A stretch of DNA of 64,000 nucleotides from Mesobacillus jeotgali (lineage in GTDB: Bacteria; Bacillota; Bacilli; Bacillales; Cytobacillaceae). Location: contig NZ_CP134494.1 of NCBI RefSeq assembly GCF_031759225.1, forward strand, positions 3,842,501 to 3,906,500, read 5' to 3'. This document shows positions 18,381 to 26,545 of the stretch, one piece after another. Every line of letters starts with the position of its first letter. Positions within the stretch are counted from its first letter, which is position 1. Under the pieces are notes generated by a model. The model did no database searches and had not been told where the DNA came from. It saw only the letters and a program-made list of their open reading frames with translations. Made by a program: the position numbers and the translations under genes.

Positions 18381-18850
18381 GGATCATCTTCTGACAACTT
18401 TTCCTCCTTTTCCCTCCAACCTGTCTGAAGTTGGAGCATCTTCTGACAGCTTTCCTCCCTTTTCCTCCAAACCTGTCTAAAGTTGGAGCATCTTCTGACA
18501 ACTTTTCCTCCTTTTCCTCCAAACCTGTCTAAAGTTGGAGCATCTTCTGACAGCTTTCCTCCCTTTTCCTCCAAACCTGTCTAAAGTCGGAGCATCTTCT
18601 GACAGCTTTCCTCCCTTTTCCTCCAAACCTGTCTAAAGTTGAAGCATCTTCTGACAACTTTTCCTATTTTTCCTTCAAACCTGTCTAAAGTTGGAGCATC
18701 TTCTGACAACTTTTCCTATTTTTCCTTCAAACCTGTCTAAAGTTGGAGCATCTTCTGACAACTTTTCCTATTTTTCCTTCAAACCTGTCTAAAGTTGGAG
18801 CATCTTCTGACAGCTTTTCCTTCTATCCCATCAAACCTGTCATAATAACA
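18381..18850. repeat. 52-bp intergenic tandem repeat, 9 units plus decayed units
   Basis: The block GGAGCATCTTCTGACA recurs with starts at 18381, 18433, 18485, 18537, 18589, 18641, 18693, 18745 and 18797, exactly 52 bp apart. Each unit carries small inverted repeats (CTGTC/GACAG and TTGGAG/CTCCAA). Decayed units with CCTGTCA continue to about 18918. The array fills the gap between the protease gene start and the TSUP gene end, both on the minus strand. Short open frames inside it are products of the repeat. The part from 18210 to 18380 is AT-rich with nothing recognised. Confidence 0.95.
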
Positions 18851-18918
18851 ACGTTTTCTTAACAGCTTTAAGCCTCTCCGCATGCAACCTGTCACAATAA
18901 CACAGGTTCCTCCCAACA

Positions 18919-18949
18919 GAAAAAGCCTCGCGCGAAGCGAAGCTTTTTT
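18919..18949 (-). terminator. Terminator of the yrkEFHIJ-like operon
   Basis: An 11-bp minus-strand stem (AAAAGCTTCGC / GCGAGGCTTTT) with a T-tract, right after the TSUP gene. Confidence 0.85.
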
Positions 18950-18960
18950 CCAATCTGCTA

Positions 18961-19737
18961 TTACAGGATATCCATCCAAATTTTGATGGCTGTACCTAAA
19001 ATCAACACTGCAAGGATGTATTGCAGGATCTTCGTGTTTACTTTCTTACCTGCATTTGCACCAAGTGGTGATGCGATCAGACTCGCGATGACCATGATCA
19101 GTGCTGGCCAAAATTCTACCTGGCCTGTGGCTAGCTTACCGACTGTTGATCCAATTGAAGAAATGAATGTGATCGCAAGGGATGTTGCGATTGTCATTCG
19201 AGTAGGAATTTTCAACACGACGAGCATGATAGGCACTAGCAAGAATGCACCTGCCGCACCTACGATACCTGCTCCGACCCCAACGATAAATGCGAAGAAT
19301 GCTGCCAGCCATTTATTGAATGTTACCTGGTCTAGCGGGATATCATCGACGTTTTTCTTAGGGACAAACATCATAACAGCTGCAATCAAAGCTAGAATAC
19401 CGTAAACAAGGTTGATTCCGCCTTCTGACATGAATCGGGATCCGTAGCTTCCGATCAAGGAACCGACCAGGATTGCAGCACCCATATAAATGATCAATGT
19501 CTTATTTAGGTATCCGCCTTTACGGTAGGCCCAGACTCCGCCAATAGTCGCGAAGAAAACCTGGACAGCACTGATACCGGAAACTTCGTGGGCACTGAAT
19601 GCGGCAATGCCGAACAATGGCGGAATGTATAATAGCATTGGGTATTTAATGATTGAACCGCCAATTCCAACCATCCCGGAAATATAAGACCCGATAAAAC
19701 CAATTAGAAAGATGACAATAAGATACGTGAAATCCAT
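18961..19737 (-). CDS. yrkJ: TSUP family sulfur-anion exporter (YrkJ-like)
   Basis: A 258-residue TauE/SafE (TSUP) membrane protein with about eight hydrophobic segments and the paired family motifs [16 protein letters not shown] near the N-terminus and [18 protein letters not shown] near 145. The start at 19737 follows aaaggaggaagcctg; a start 20 codons upstream lacks such a site. As the last gene of a persulfide-oxidation operon it probably exports sulfite or thiosulfate made by the dioxygenase. A hairpin separates it from the preceding TusA gene. Confidence 0.9.
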   Translation of the reverse strand: MDFTYLIVIFLIGFIGSYISGMVGIGGSIIKYPMLLYIPPLFGIAAFSAHEVSGISAVQVFFATIGGVWAYRKGGYLNKTLIIYMGAAILVGSLIGSYGSRFMSEGGINLVYGILALIAAVMMFVPKKNVDDIPLDQVTFNKWLAAFFAFIVGVGAGIVGAAGAFLLVPIMLVVLKIPTRMTIATSLAITFISSIGSTVGKLATGQVEFWPALIMVIASLIASPLGANAGKKVNTKILQYILAVLILGTAIKIWMDIL

Positions 19738-19812
19738 CAGGCTTCCTCCTTTTTGTACAAAGCTGACTTTCTTAGGAATGCTGTAACGCCATTCCATTAC
19801 AAAAAATGCAAA

Positions 19813-19837
19813 AGAAAAGGGAGACGAGCTCCCCCTT
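19813..19837 (-). terminator. Intra-operon terminator-like hairpin
   Basis: Minus-strand stem GGGGGAG / CTCCCTTTTC between the TusA gene and the TSUP gene. It may reduce expression of the exporter relative to the enzymes. Confidence 0.6.
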
Positions 19838-19844
19838 CGTTCAA

Positions 19845-20072
19845 TTACGCCTTCTTCATCCAGAACTTGAACACACCGTTTTCTTCTTCATGCTTCAGAA
19901 GTTCGTTACCAGTGGATTGTGCCCAAGCTGCTAGATCTTTAACAGCGCCTTTATCAGTTGTGTGGATTTCCAGTACTTCTCCAGATTGAAGGTCAGTGAT
20001 TGCCTTCTTAGTTTTTACGATTGGCATTGGACAAGCTAGTCCTTTTGCGTCTAATACTTTTGCTACGTTCAT
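19845..20072 (-). CDS. yrkI: TusA-family sulfur carrier (YrkI-like)
   Basis: A 75-residue single-domain TusA protein. It has the signature [18 protein letters not shown] (about 8-25) with the persulfide-carrying Cys14, and a TTDKG turn (about 38-42). It accepts sulfane sulfur and passes it on. It sits between the rhodanese-MBL enzyme and the TSUP exporter, as yrkI does in B. subtilis. Start supported by aaggagga upstream. Confidence 0.92.
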   Translation of the reverse strand: MNVAKVLDAKGLACPMPIVKTKKAITDLQSGEVLEIHTTDKGAVKDLAAWAQSTGNELLKHEEENGVFKFWMKKA

Positions 20073-20137
20073 GTAAAAATCCTCCTTGGTTGTTTAAAAA
20101 GTTTTATTCTTCGGGGAGCGAATCCCCCATGACAAAT

Positions 20138-21262
20138 TTATCTTACCGCACAGCGGTTTGGTCCAATTTCCATTTCTCTTTGCTTCTCATCGTCTGGGTT
20201 GATTTTACCCATGTTTGTTTCACGGATTTCCTGATATGCATTTGGCTGCGGAGGCAGGTTCTCTGTTACAAGTCTGCGGAATTCCGCTTCGTCTTCGATA
20301 TTCAAACCGTGGTTCTTCGCAAAAAGAGTACCTAATTTTTCTGATACACTGCCATCTTCGTTCAGCTCTTCGATGATCATGAAGTGTGCAGGCAGAACGA
20401 CAAGCTCATCAGAAAGCTGCTTGTAGCGAGTGTATAGAGAGTTTCTTAGATCTGCTACCCAGTCTTCTGCTTTACCAGCAAGGTCCGGACGTCCAATTGA
20501 GTCAATGAATAGTATATCCCCGGAAAGAAGATATTTTTCATCTACTACAAATGAAGTGGAACCGATTGTGTGTCCTGGTGTGTAAAGCGCGTTGATGTCG
20601 ATGTTTGTTTCACCAATCTTCACAAGGTTGCCATCTTCAAGAGGCTGGTAGTTGAATGTAACTTCATCAGCGTCTTTTGGAGGCAGCCAGTAAGTTGCTC
20701 CTGTAGCTTCAGCAATTTTTCTGCCGCCAGAAATATGGTCTGCGTGCAGGTGAGTATCGAATACATGCTTGATTTCAACGCCAAGCTCTTTAGCGAAGTC
20801 AAGGTAAACATCCGTCATTCTTGTAGCGTCGATCAATGCAGCTTCCCCATTGGAAACGACAGCGTAAGAAAGGCAGCCTTTACCGATGCGGACAAATTGG
20901 TACATTGCTCCGCCATCTTTAAGATCGCCAACTTTAACTGGCTCAAGATGTTCACTCCATGCTTTCATACCGCCTTGAAGATAAGAAACTTCACGGCCTG
21001 CTTCTTCAAGCATTTCTGCGACCATTACTGAAGAACCTTCTTTTGCACATACAACAAGAACTTCTTTGTCAGTTGGCACTTTATCAAGAATCTCTTCTAC
21101 TCCATCAAGCAGGTCGAAGTACGGGATGTTCAAGTACTCGAAGTTTTCTCCTTCGATTTTCCAGTCATTAAAGTCGCTCTCATTACGGACATCAAGGATG
21201 AATAATGGTTCTTTATTGAATACTTTTTTCGTTACTTCTTTAGACGTCATTGCTTTCATCAT
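20138..21262 (-). CDS. yrkH: Rhodanese-metallo-beta-lactamase protein, persulfide dioxygenase type (YrkH-like)
   Basis: A 374-residue two-domain protein. The N-terminal rhodanese (about 5-105) has its catalytic Cys72 in VVCAKEGSS. The C-terminal MBL domain (about 115-345) has the metal motif [11 protein letters not shown] (His171, His173, Asp175, His176), [11 protein letters not shown] and [18 protein letters not shown]1-type relatives oxidise glutathione- or bacillithiol-type persulfides to sulfite using one non-haem iron. The domain order (rhodanese first) is that of YrkH. A paralogue is at 35938-37059. Confidence 0.9.
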   Translation of the reverse strand: MMKAMTSKEVTKKVFNKEPLFILDVRNESDFNDWKIEGENFEYLNIPYFDLLDGVEEILDKVPTDKEVLVVCAKEGSSVMVAEMLEEAGREVSYLQGGMKAWSEHLEPVKVGDLKDGGAMYQFVRIGKGCLSYAVVSNGEAALIDATRMTDVYLDFAKELGVEIKHVFDTHLHADHISGGRKIAEATGATYWLPPKDADEVTFNYQPLEDGNLVKIGETNIDINALYTPGHTIGSTSFVVDEKYLLSGDILFIDSIGRPDLAGKAEDWVADLRNSLYTRYKQLSDELVVLPAHFMIIEELNEDGSVSEKLGTLFAKNHGLNIEDEAEFRRLVTENLPPQPNAYQEIRETNMGKINPDDEKQREMEIGPNRCAVR

Positions 21263-21302
21263 TTATTTTACCTCCCTGGGTATGATTTTTTCAAAAAAAT
21301 AA

Positions 21303-21881
21303 TTACTGAACCTTTGTTTCAGTAGGGCCATTCCATTCAGACATACCTGGTACGACATTCCAAACCTTGTCGAAGCCTTTGCCTGCAAGTGTCTGGGAAG
21401 CCATGTCGCTTCTGTTGCCTGTGCGGCAAACAACCAGGATTGTTTTGGACTTATCTAGTTCTTCGAGTCTGTTTTCAAGGTCACCAAATGGGATAGAAAC
21501 GGCATTCGGAATATGGCCAAATGCATATTCAGCTGGTTCCCTTACATCAAGGACAACAACATCCTCGTTTGCTTCAAGCTTTTTGACAACATCGTCGTTT
21601 GAAACAACGTTCGGATATTTTGTTTCTTCTTGTTCTTCACCTGAACCGCCTTTGCGGATGTAGTGCTTAAGGACGTCGCCTTCTTCAATTGTTCCAAGGT
21701 ATTGGTTGCCAGAGCTCTTAGACCATGCCTGGATATCCGCCTTAGAACCTTTATCCGTTGCGAGTACCTCTAAAACCTCTCCGGGATTTAAATTGTTGAT
21801 TGCTTTCTTCGTTCTGACAATCGGCATTGGGCATGCAAGCCCTTTTGCGTCGACTGTAGCGTTTGTCTTAACAGTTTCCAT
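21303..21881 (-). CDS. yrkF: TusA-rhodanese fusion protein (YrkF-like)
   Basis: A 192-residue fusion. The TusA domain (about 8-75) has [18 protein letters not shown] with Cys18. A charged linker follows, then a rhodanese domain (about 92-190) with active-site Cys in VVCRTGNRSD and the GHIPNAVSIPFGDL segment. Both Cys can carry persulfide, so it probably relays sulfane sulfur between the DsrE protein and the dioxygenase. It is similar to the N-terminal part of staphylococcal CstA. A paralogue is at 37491-38069. Confidence 0.92.
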   Translation of the reverse strand: METVKTNATVDAKGLACPMPIVRTKKAINNLNPGEVLEVLATDKGSKADIQAWSKSSGNQYLGTIEEGDVLKHYIRKGGSGEEQEETKYPNVVSNDDVVKKLEANEDVVVLDVREPAEYAFGHIPNAVSIPFGDLENRLEELDKSKTILVVCRTGNRSDMASQTLAGKGFDKVWNVVPGMSEWNGPTETKVQ

Positions 21882-21908
21882 TTGTCGACCTCCAATTAAT
21901 AGTATCTA

Positions 21909-22388
21909 TTAGATGAACAGGTTGACGTTTCCGTCTTCTGCATCAGCCAGGTAAGCTGCTACACCGGCAAACTCAACGCCATCCATGATTTCTTCTTGAG
22001 TAAGACCAAACAAGTCTACTGTCATCTGGCAGGCAACAAGTTTTACATCCTGTTCTTTAGCCATTTCAATCAAGTCTGGAAGCGGCATTGCATTGTGCTT
22101 CTTCATGACATCCTTGATCATTTTCGGGCCAAATCCTGCATAGTTCATTTTTGACAATCCCAATTTGTTCGCGCCTCTTGGCATCATCTTGGCAAACATC
22201 TTTTCAATGAATCCTTTGTCAGCCTGGATTGGCTCATCTTTCCTTAATGCATTCAATCCCCAGAATGTGTGGAAAATTGTCACTTCATGATCATAGGCAG
22301 CAGCACCATTTGCAATGATATAAGCAGCCATGACTTTATCATAATCCCCACTGAATAAAATGATCGTGGTTTTTTTCTGTTCTCCCAT
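21909..22388 (-). CDS. yrkE: DsrE/DrsH-like sulfur transfer protein (YrkE-like)
   Basis: A 159-residue DsrE-family protein with the fold's N-terminal strand TIILFSGDYDKVMAAYIIANGAAAYDHEV and the conserved VACQMTVDLFGL motif, whose Cys is the likely sulfur acceptor. It is the first gene of the operon. Upstream are a strong promoter and a TACC-N6-GGTA palindrome. In B. subtilis a CsoR-type gene (yrkD) precedes yrkE; no such gene is present here. Confidence 0.9.
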   Translation of the reverse strand: MGEQKKTTIILFSGDYDKVMAAYIIANGAAAYDHEVTIFHTFWGLNALRKDEPIQADKGFIEKMFAKMMPRGANKLGLSKMNYAGFGPKMIKDVMKKHNAMPLPDLIEMAKEQDVKLVACQMTVDLFGLTQEEIMDGVEFAGVAAYLADAEDGNVNLFI

Positions 22389-22476
22389 TATCTTTCTCCC
22401 CCTCTATAATTACGGTAACGGGTATTTATGACTGCAAAAAAATATAATATCTTTTCTAACGTGATTACGTTGTTAA

Positions 22477-22492
22477 ATACCTTACAGGGTAT
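22477..22492. promoter_or_regulatory. Palindromic operator, persulfide operon 1
   Basis: ATACCTTACAGGGTAT (ATACC-N6-GGTAT) abuts the -10 box of the yrkE promoter. CsoR/CstR-type regulators bind related TACC...GGTA sites. The same pattern occurs at 29526-29541 and, with one mismatch, at 38144-38159. Confidence 0.75.
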
Positions 22493-22521
22493 ATAATATA
22501 AAAGATCAATCACTTTGTCAA
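22493..22521 (-). promoter_or_regulatory. Promoter of persulfide operon 1
   Basis: Minus strand TTGACA, 17-bp spacer, TATTAT, directly followed by the ATACC-N6-GGTAT operator, so a bound repressor would block the start site. The remaining gap to 22788 is AT-rich and shows nothing else. Confidence 0.85.
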
Positions 22522-22787
22522 CCGTAATTATGAATTTTTTATGACTTTATTAGTCGACATAATTTTTAGCCTTGAAATATAGTGAAATGACACGGAAGTT
22601 GTTATCATATGACGGGATTGATAAATTGTTGATTGGAATTTGAGTTGAAGGAAGTTATTGCACAATAAAAAGATATAATAGATGAGAACATAATATAGAA
22701 GTAAAATAATACACTGGAAGGAATATCAGAATAATATTGGTTCAAAATGAGAGGTCAGATAGAAGAATTAATAGTGGAATAAAAAAG

Positions 22788-22852
22788 ATAAAAAAAGCCT
22801 GGAATATTTGATCTTTATAATTAGCAGATTGTAAAGATTGAGATCCAGGCTT
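22788..22852 (-). terminator. Terminator of the ccoS-like gene
   Basis: Minus-strand arms AAGCCTGGA and TCCAGGCTT enclose an AT-rich loop of about 40 nt and are followed by a T-run. Confidence 0.65.
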
Positions 22853-22854
22853 GA

Positions 22855-22989
22855 TTAATCTTCATCAAGCATTCTATATTTTACACTTTCATCGTAAAGC
22901 CCGTTTTTCTTGCTCCAAGCCCAGATGATTCCCGCGGAAGCAGTGAATGCAATCATAACCAATAGTAAAATCCAAGCTCCTGGTGCCAT
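22855..22989 (-). CDS. ccoS: CcoS-like cbb3 oxidase assembly protein
   Basis: A 44-residue protein starting MAPGAWILLLVMIAF. It has one membrane helix (about 5-24) and a tail reading KKNGLYDESVKYRMLDED, matching the CcoS pattern G-x-YDD/E...R-x-L-x-D after a single helix. CcoS is needed to insert haem b and copper into CcoN. It has a clear site (aataggaggtgtgaaa) and lies divergently next to the cbb3 oxidase genes, which supports the call. It is short enough to be missed by automatic annotation. Confidence 0.75.
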   Translation of the reverse strand: MAPGAWILLLVMIAFTASAGIIWAWSKKNGLYDESVKYRMLDED

Positions 22990-23134
22990 TTTCACACCTC
23001 CTATTGTTAGAAATCCTATACTTCGAATTACTCTAACAGAAATTTTCGAAACCGTCCAGAGTATATTTTTTAGGGGTTGTAAAAAGAAAACTTTGCGATT
23101 ACAATGTGGTCAAAATAATTTGGGAGGTATAAAA

Positions 23135-23257
23135 ATGGATCATGAATCCCTGGGCTTCTACTTCGATTTCCTTTATTACATCGGAGTGCCTATCCTTATT
23201 ATCTTTGTCCTTGATACTTTACGCAAAAAATATAATAAAAAAGAAGAGCAGAGTTAA
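23135..23257 (+). CDS. Small membrane protein before ccoN
   Basis: A 40-residue protein (MDHESLGFYFDFLYYIGVPI...) with one hydrophobic helix (about 12-29) and a Lys-rich cytoplasmic tail, preceded by tttgggaggtataaaa. A longer upstream reading frame has no ribosome site and was not used. Size, topology and position recall CcoQ/FixQ-type subunits, but sequence similarity is too slight to name it. Confidence 0.65.
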   Translation: MDHESLGFYFDFLYYIGVPILIIFVLDTLRKKYNKKEEQS

Positions 23258-23268
23258 ATATACCCCTG

Positions 23269-23298
23269 ACAGAGCGAAAACATTCGCTCTGTTTTTTT
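23269..23298 (+). terminator. Terminator after the small membrane protein
   Basis: The stem acagagcga / tcgctctgt is followed by eight T residues. It separates the small gene from ccoN, which must use its own promoter or read-through. Confidence 0.85.
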
Positions 23299-23478
23299 TG
23301 CTATAAATGTAAATAAACGCGGATTTTTACCAGTTAGCGAGCTAGTATAAAACAATTGGATAACACTATAAAAAACTTGAATAACTTAATCTCTCCTTGG
23401 GATGTATCATGTAACATAGCAGATTGTGAAGAAATTGTGAAATTTATGTGTTTATTTTATGAACAAGGGAGTGTCAAA

Positions 23479-24852
23479 ATGTTTACAGACGAAAAATGGA
23501 GTTCATCCAAGAATTGGTTCATCGCTGCTGTCTTTTGGATCATCATCGGCATGAGCATGGGACTTCTTACTGCAACAAAACAAATTTGGCCAGAATTGTT
23601 GAACAATCGCTGGACAACTTATGGGCATGTTCGCTCGGCTCACGTCATGCTCGTCATCTACGCCTGGTTATCAATGGCTTATGTAGGATCGATGTTCTAC
23701 ATGATTCCAAAGCTTGCTAAAACGAAGGTTTATAGTGAGAAGCTGGGAAATTTCGCTCTAGTTTTTTACAACATTGTCATTTTAGAAGGATTCTTCGCAT
23801 TGCTGTTTGGCCAGACCGAGGTCATCGAGTATGGCGAATTCCCACTATGGGTTGACGTTCAGCTTCTTGTCGCAATTGGACTTGTAGCTTATAACCTTTT
23901 CAAGACAGTTGGACGCCGCAAGGAAAAAATGCTATATGTCAGTCTTTGGTATTTCCTAGGATCATTGCTATGGCTGCCACTGACCTGGATTGTCGGAAAC
24001 TTCCCGGCACAATGGATTCCAAGTGGAGTACAGCAAGGTTTGATGGGCTGGTTCCTTGGACATAACGCAATCGGCCTGTGGATGACAACAGTCGGTGTTG
24101 GACAGATTTACTACCTGCTTCCTAAATTGACTGGCCGTCCTCTATACAGTCACCAGTTATCGATGATTGGTTTCTGGGCAATCGCTACATTCTATGTTTG
24201 GAATGGTCCTCACCACTTGATGAATGGACCAATCCCTGGCTGGATTTCAAAAGCCGGAGTTATTCCTTCCATCGTTCTTTTGATTCCGGTTTGGGCCGTA
24301 CTAGCCAACTTCTGGGGAACGATGAAAGGTTCATGGTCACAGACAAGAACAAGCGTACCGCTTCGTTTCACGGTTGCGGGAACAATTTTTTACCTGTTCG
24401 CATGTCTTCAGGGACCATTGCAAGCCCTTCCATCAGTAAGTTCAGTCATTAAGTTCACTCACTGGACTGTTGGGCATGCACATATGGGACCATTCGGTGC
24501 GTTTTCTTTTACATCTTTCGCTGCAATTTATTACATCCTTCCTAAAATCGTTGGACGTGAAATGTTCAGCAAGAGAGCGATGGAAGCTCACTTCTGGTTC
24601 TCTACAGTCGGTTTCCTGGTATTCGCATTCTCATTATGGATCGCAGGTGTTGTTCAGGGATTCGCATGGATCGAAGGCGTACCATTCCTGCAGACTGTTC
24701 TGATGATGGAGCCTTACGTACAAGGGCGTGCAATCGGCGGAACAATGATGTATGTAGCCCAGTTCTTCCTGGCATGGAATATGTATAAAACTATTAAACT
24801 TGCAAAACTTGAGAAAAAACAGCAAGCACAGCAGCAAGCTGCTACTGCTTAA
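23479..24852 (+). CDS. ccoN: cbb3-type cytochrome c oxidase subunit I (CcoN)
   Basis: The catalytic haem-copper subunit, 457 residues from the ATG after aagggagtgtcaaa. A frame extension 41 codons upstream lacks a site and is not conserved in character. About twelve hydrophobic helices are present, with CcoN-type ligand motifs: HVRSAHVMLVIYAWLS (haem b His), GHNAIGLWMTTVGVGQIYYLLP (CuB His and cross-linked Tyr region), WNGPHHLMNGPIP (CuB His pair) and HWTVGHAHMGPFGAFSF (haem ligands). It reduces O2 to water at the membrane. First gene of a five-gene operon. Confidence 0.93.
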   Translation: MFTDEKWSSSKNWFIAAVFWIIIGMSMGLLTATKQIWPELLNNRWTTYGHVRSAHVMLVIYAWLSMAYVGSMFYMIPKLAKTKVYSEKLGNFALVFYNIVILEGFFALLFGQTEVIEYGEFPLWVDVQLLVAIGLVAYNLFKTVGRRKEKMLYVSLWYFLGSLLWLPLTWIVGNFPAQWIPSGVQQGLMGWFLGHNAIGLWMTTVGVGQIYYLLPKLTGRPLYSHQLSMIGFWAIATFYVWNGPHHLMNGPIPGWISKAGVIPSIVLLIPVWAVLANFWGTMKGSWSQTRTSVPLRFTVAGTIFYLFACLQGPLQALPSVSSVIKFTHWTVGHAHMGPFGAFSFTSFAAIYYILPKIVGREMFSKRAMEAHFWFSTVGFLVFAFSLWIAGVVQGFAWIEGVPFLQTVLMMEPYVQGRAIGGTMMYVAQFFLAWNMYKTIKLAKLEKKQQAQQQAATA

Positions 24853-24867
24853 TGAGGAGGGAACACG

Positions 24868-25410
24868 TTGGAACGTAAACCATCAGCTGTATTAATCGTT
24901 GCTTTGATTCTATGGACTTTCGGTGTAGCCGGAACGGTCATCCTTCCCCTCTTCGACCAGGAAATCAACTCTGCGACTGCGAGCGGCGAGCTCCGCAATT
25001 ACCCAGAGGATTCTGCTGAAGCAAGAGGAAGGGAAATTTATATCCAGAACGGCTGCCAGACTTGCCATACACAATTCGTAAGAGCATTGCCTGCCGATAC
25101 GAACCAGAACCTTGGACCAGTAACTAAGGGCGGCGACTATAAATATGATTTACCCCATCTTTTGGGTTCAAACCGCACAGGCCCTGATTTAATGTGGGTT
25201 GGATTGAAATATAACGAGGACTGGCAGCGCCAGCACTTGATTGATCCACAATCAACAAGCCCTGGTACAATCATGCCATCCTTCGATTACCTTTCCAATC
25301 AGGAACTTGATGACCTTGTCGCTTACTTAATGAGCCTCAAGCCAACAGAAGAACGATTGGAAGAGTACAAGAAAGAACTCGAAGAAGCAAAATTAACCGA
25401 GCGTAACTAA
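24868..25410 (+). CDS. ccoO: cbb3 oxidase monohaem cytochrome c subunit (CcoO)
   Basis: A 180-residue protein with one N-terminal membrane anchor (about 7-29) and one haem c motif CQTCH (Cys63, Cys66, His67). A Met-containing GTIMPSFDYL segment supplies the sixth ligand. The start is TTG, 10 bp after gaggaggg. It passes electrons from cytochrome c to CcoN. The C-terminal tail is highly charged. Confidence 0.92.
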   Translation: MERKPSAVLIVALILWTFGVAGTVILPLFDQEINSATASGELRNYPEDSAEARGREIYIQNGCQTCHTQFVRALPADTNQNLGPVTKGGDYKYDLPHLLGSNRTGPDLMWVGLKYNEDWQRQHLIDPQSTSPGTIMPSFDYLSNQELDDLVAYLMSLKPTEERLEEYKKELEEAKLTERN

Positions 25411-25425
25411 GCCAATATTAATAGC

Positions 25426-25458
25426 CACTACCTTAAGTCCCTGCGGTTTAAGGTAGTG
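25426..25458 (+). promoter_or_regulatory. Intra-operon hairpin between ccoO and ccoP
   Basis: An 11-bp perfect stem (cactaccttaa / ttaaggtagtg) with an 11-nt loop. The following bases are only moderately T-rich, so it may act as a weak terminator or an mRNA-stability element that sets subunit ratios. Confidence 0.6.
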
Positions 25459-25495
25459 ATTTTCTATCACAGCATTCAAAAGGCAGGTGTAAAAA

Positions 25496-25891
25496 ATGAA
25501 AAAAGAATATCAGCAACATGATAGCAAAGAGGCGGATATCGTCTCTGATATTAAAATTGAACACAATAAAGTGCCGAAGCTCCTGGTAGCTGTATTTTAT
25601 GTTGTGGCTATCTGGGCGATTGGATATGCGATCTTCATGCCTGGAAAGCTTGCAGTCGAACCGGCTGCTGCTCCACAGGATAATAAAGGAGAGCTGATTT
25701 TTGAAGGTACTTGCCTAAGCTGCCATGCTACAGGTGCAGCACCTGATCTAAAGGGAGTTACAGACAGGATGCCGGAAGAGGACATCAAGAATGTCATCAA
25801 GAAAGGCCGTAATACCATGCCTGCGATCGGACACCTTTATACAGAGAAAGAAATCGACAAAGTTTATGAATACTTAAAGGACTACAGATAG
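25496..25891 (+). CDS. ccoP: cbb3 oxidase cytochrome c subunit (CcoP-like, one haem)
   Basis: A 131-residue protein with a membrane helix (about 27-48) and one CLSCH haem c site (Cys73, Cys76, His77), then the NTMPAIGHLYTEKEIDKVYEYLKDY end typical of small cytochrome c domains. Proteobacterial CcoP has two haem domains; here there is only one, giving a reduced enzyme. Confidence 0.85.
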   Translation: MKKEYQQHDSKEADIVSDIKIEHNKVPKLLVAVFYVVAIWAIGYAIFMPGKLAVEPAAAPQDNKGELIFEGTCLSCHATGAAPDLKGVTDRMPEEDIKNVIKKGRNTMPAIGHLYTEKEIDKVYEYLKDYR

Positions 25892-25905
25892 AAAGGAGGA
25901 TTCTC

Positions 25906-26517
25906 GTGGGTAAAACTATAACTAGATGGGCATTTTTCATCATTATTTTCACACTGCCATTCTGGAACGGTTTCCGGATGGATATTGACAATGAAAAGTT
26001 GTTCTTGTTCGGCTTCCAATTATCCTATGAAGCTGGCTATCTATTTTTCGTTTTCTTATTCTTGTTCCTGATGGCTTTCCTGGCCTTGTCAATGATCGTG
26101 TACAGGGCGTTTTGCCAGTATGCATGCCCGCACAATACCTTCAGCATGCTTTTGAACAAGATTGAAGCAAAATTAGGTGAGAAAGGCAAAGCCGTAACAT
26201 TCTTGCTGGCTTTGGTTGTAAGCTTCTTCATGGCTTACGCGACAGTGAGCTATTTCTACGACCCAATGACAATCTGGGAATCGCTCGTTAACTTTAAAAT
26301 GAACAAATACTTCTTCCTTGTCACCTCAACTGCTGTGTTATATACAGCTTTATCGTACAAGGCAAGGAACTCATTCTGTAAAGTTTGCCCATACGGACTT
26401 GCCCAGGGCATTTCACGTGTGGATGACAAAACTCAATGGCTTACACATCCAGGAGTATGGATTACATGGGGTACAACAACTGCTCTTGTACTAGTCCTGC
26501 TTGTTGGATGGTTCTAA
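25906..26517 (+). CDS. 4Fe-4S membrane protein, short CcoG/NapH-like
   Basis: A 203-residue membrane protein with five hydrophobic segments and two Cys pairs, FCQYACPHN (Cys70, Cys74) and FCKVCPYG (Cys158, Cys161). It resembles the membrane core of CcoG/FixG and NapH but lacks the cytoplasmic ferredoxin part; CcoG is roughly 480 residues. GTG start after gaaaggagg, 14 bp after ccoP. CcoG reduces copper during cbb3 assembly, so a similar accessory or electron-transfer role is likely but unproven. Confidence 0.75.
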   Translation: MGKTITRWAFFIIIFTLPFWNGFRMDIDNEKLFLFGFQLSYEAGYLFFVFLFLFLMAFLALSMIVYRAFCQYACPHNTFSMLLNKIEAKLGEKGKAVTFLLALVVSFFMAYATVSYFYDPMTIWESLVNFKMNKYFFLVTSTAVLYTALSYKARNSFCKVCPYGLAQGISRVDDKTQWLTHPGVWITWGTTTALVLVLLVGWF

Positions 26518-26545
26518 AGAAAACCGAAACGAGGTGAGAACATAA

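Noticed and set aside
18335..18979. Two open frames (79 and 66 codons) inside the 52-bp array
   Set aside because: They arise from the repeat itself, have no ribosome site and change frame with unit number because 52 is not a multiple of three.
20138..21262. Beta-lactamase or glyoxalase II
   Set aside because: The rhodanese fusion, sulfur-operon context and ETHE1-like motif set favour a persulfide dioxygenase.
22910..23134. N-terminal extension of the small protein before ccoN
   Set aside because: It overlaps the ccoS-like gene on the other strand, and the ribosome site supports the start at 23135.
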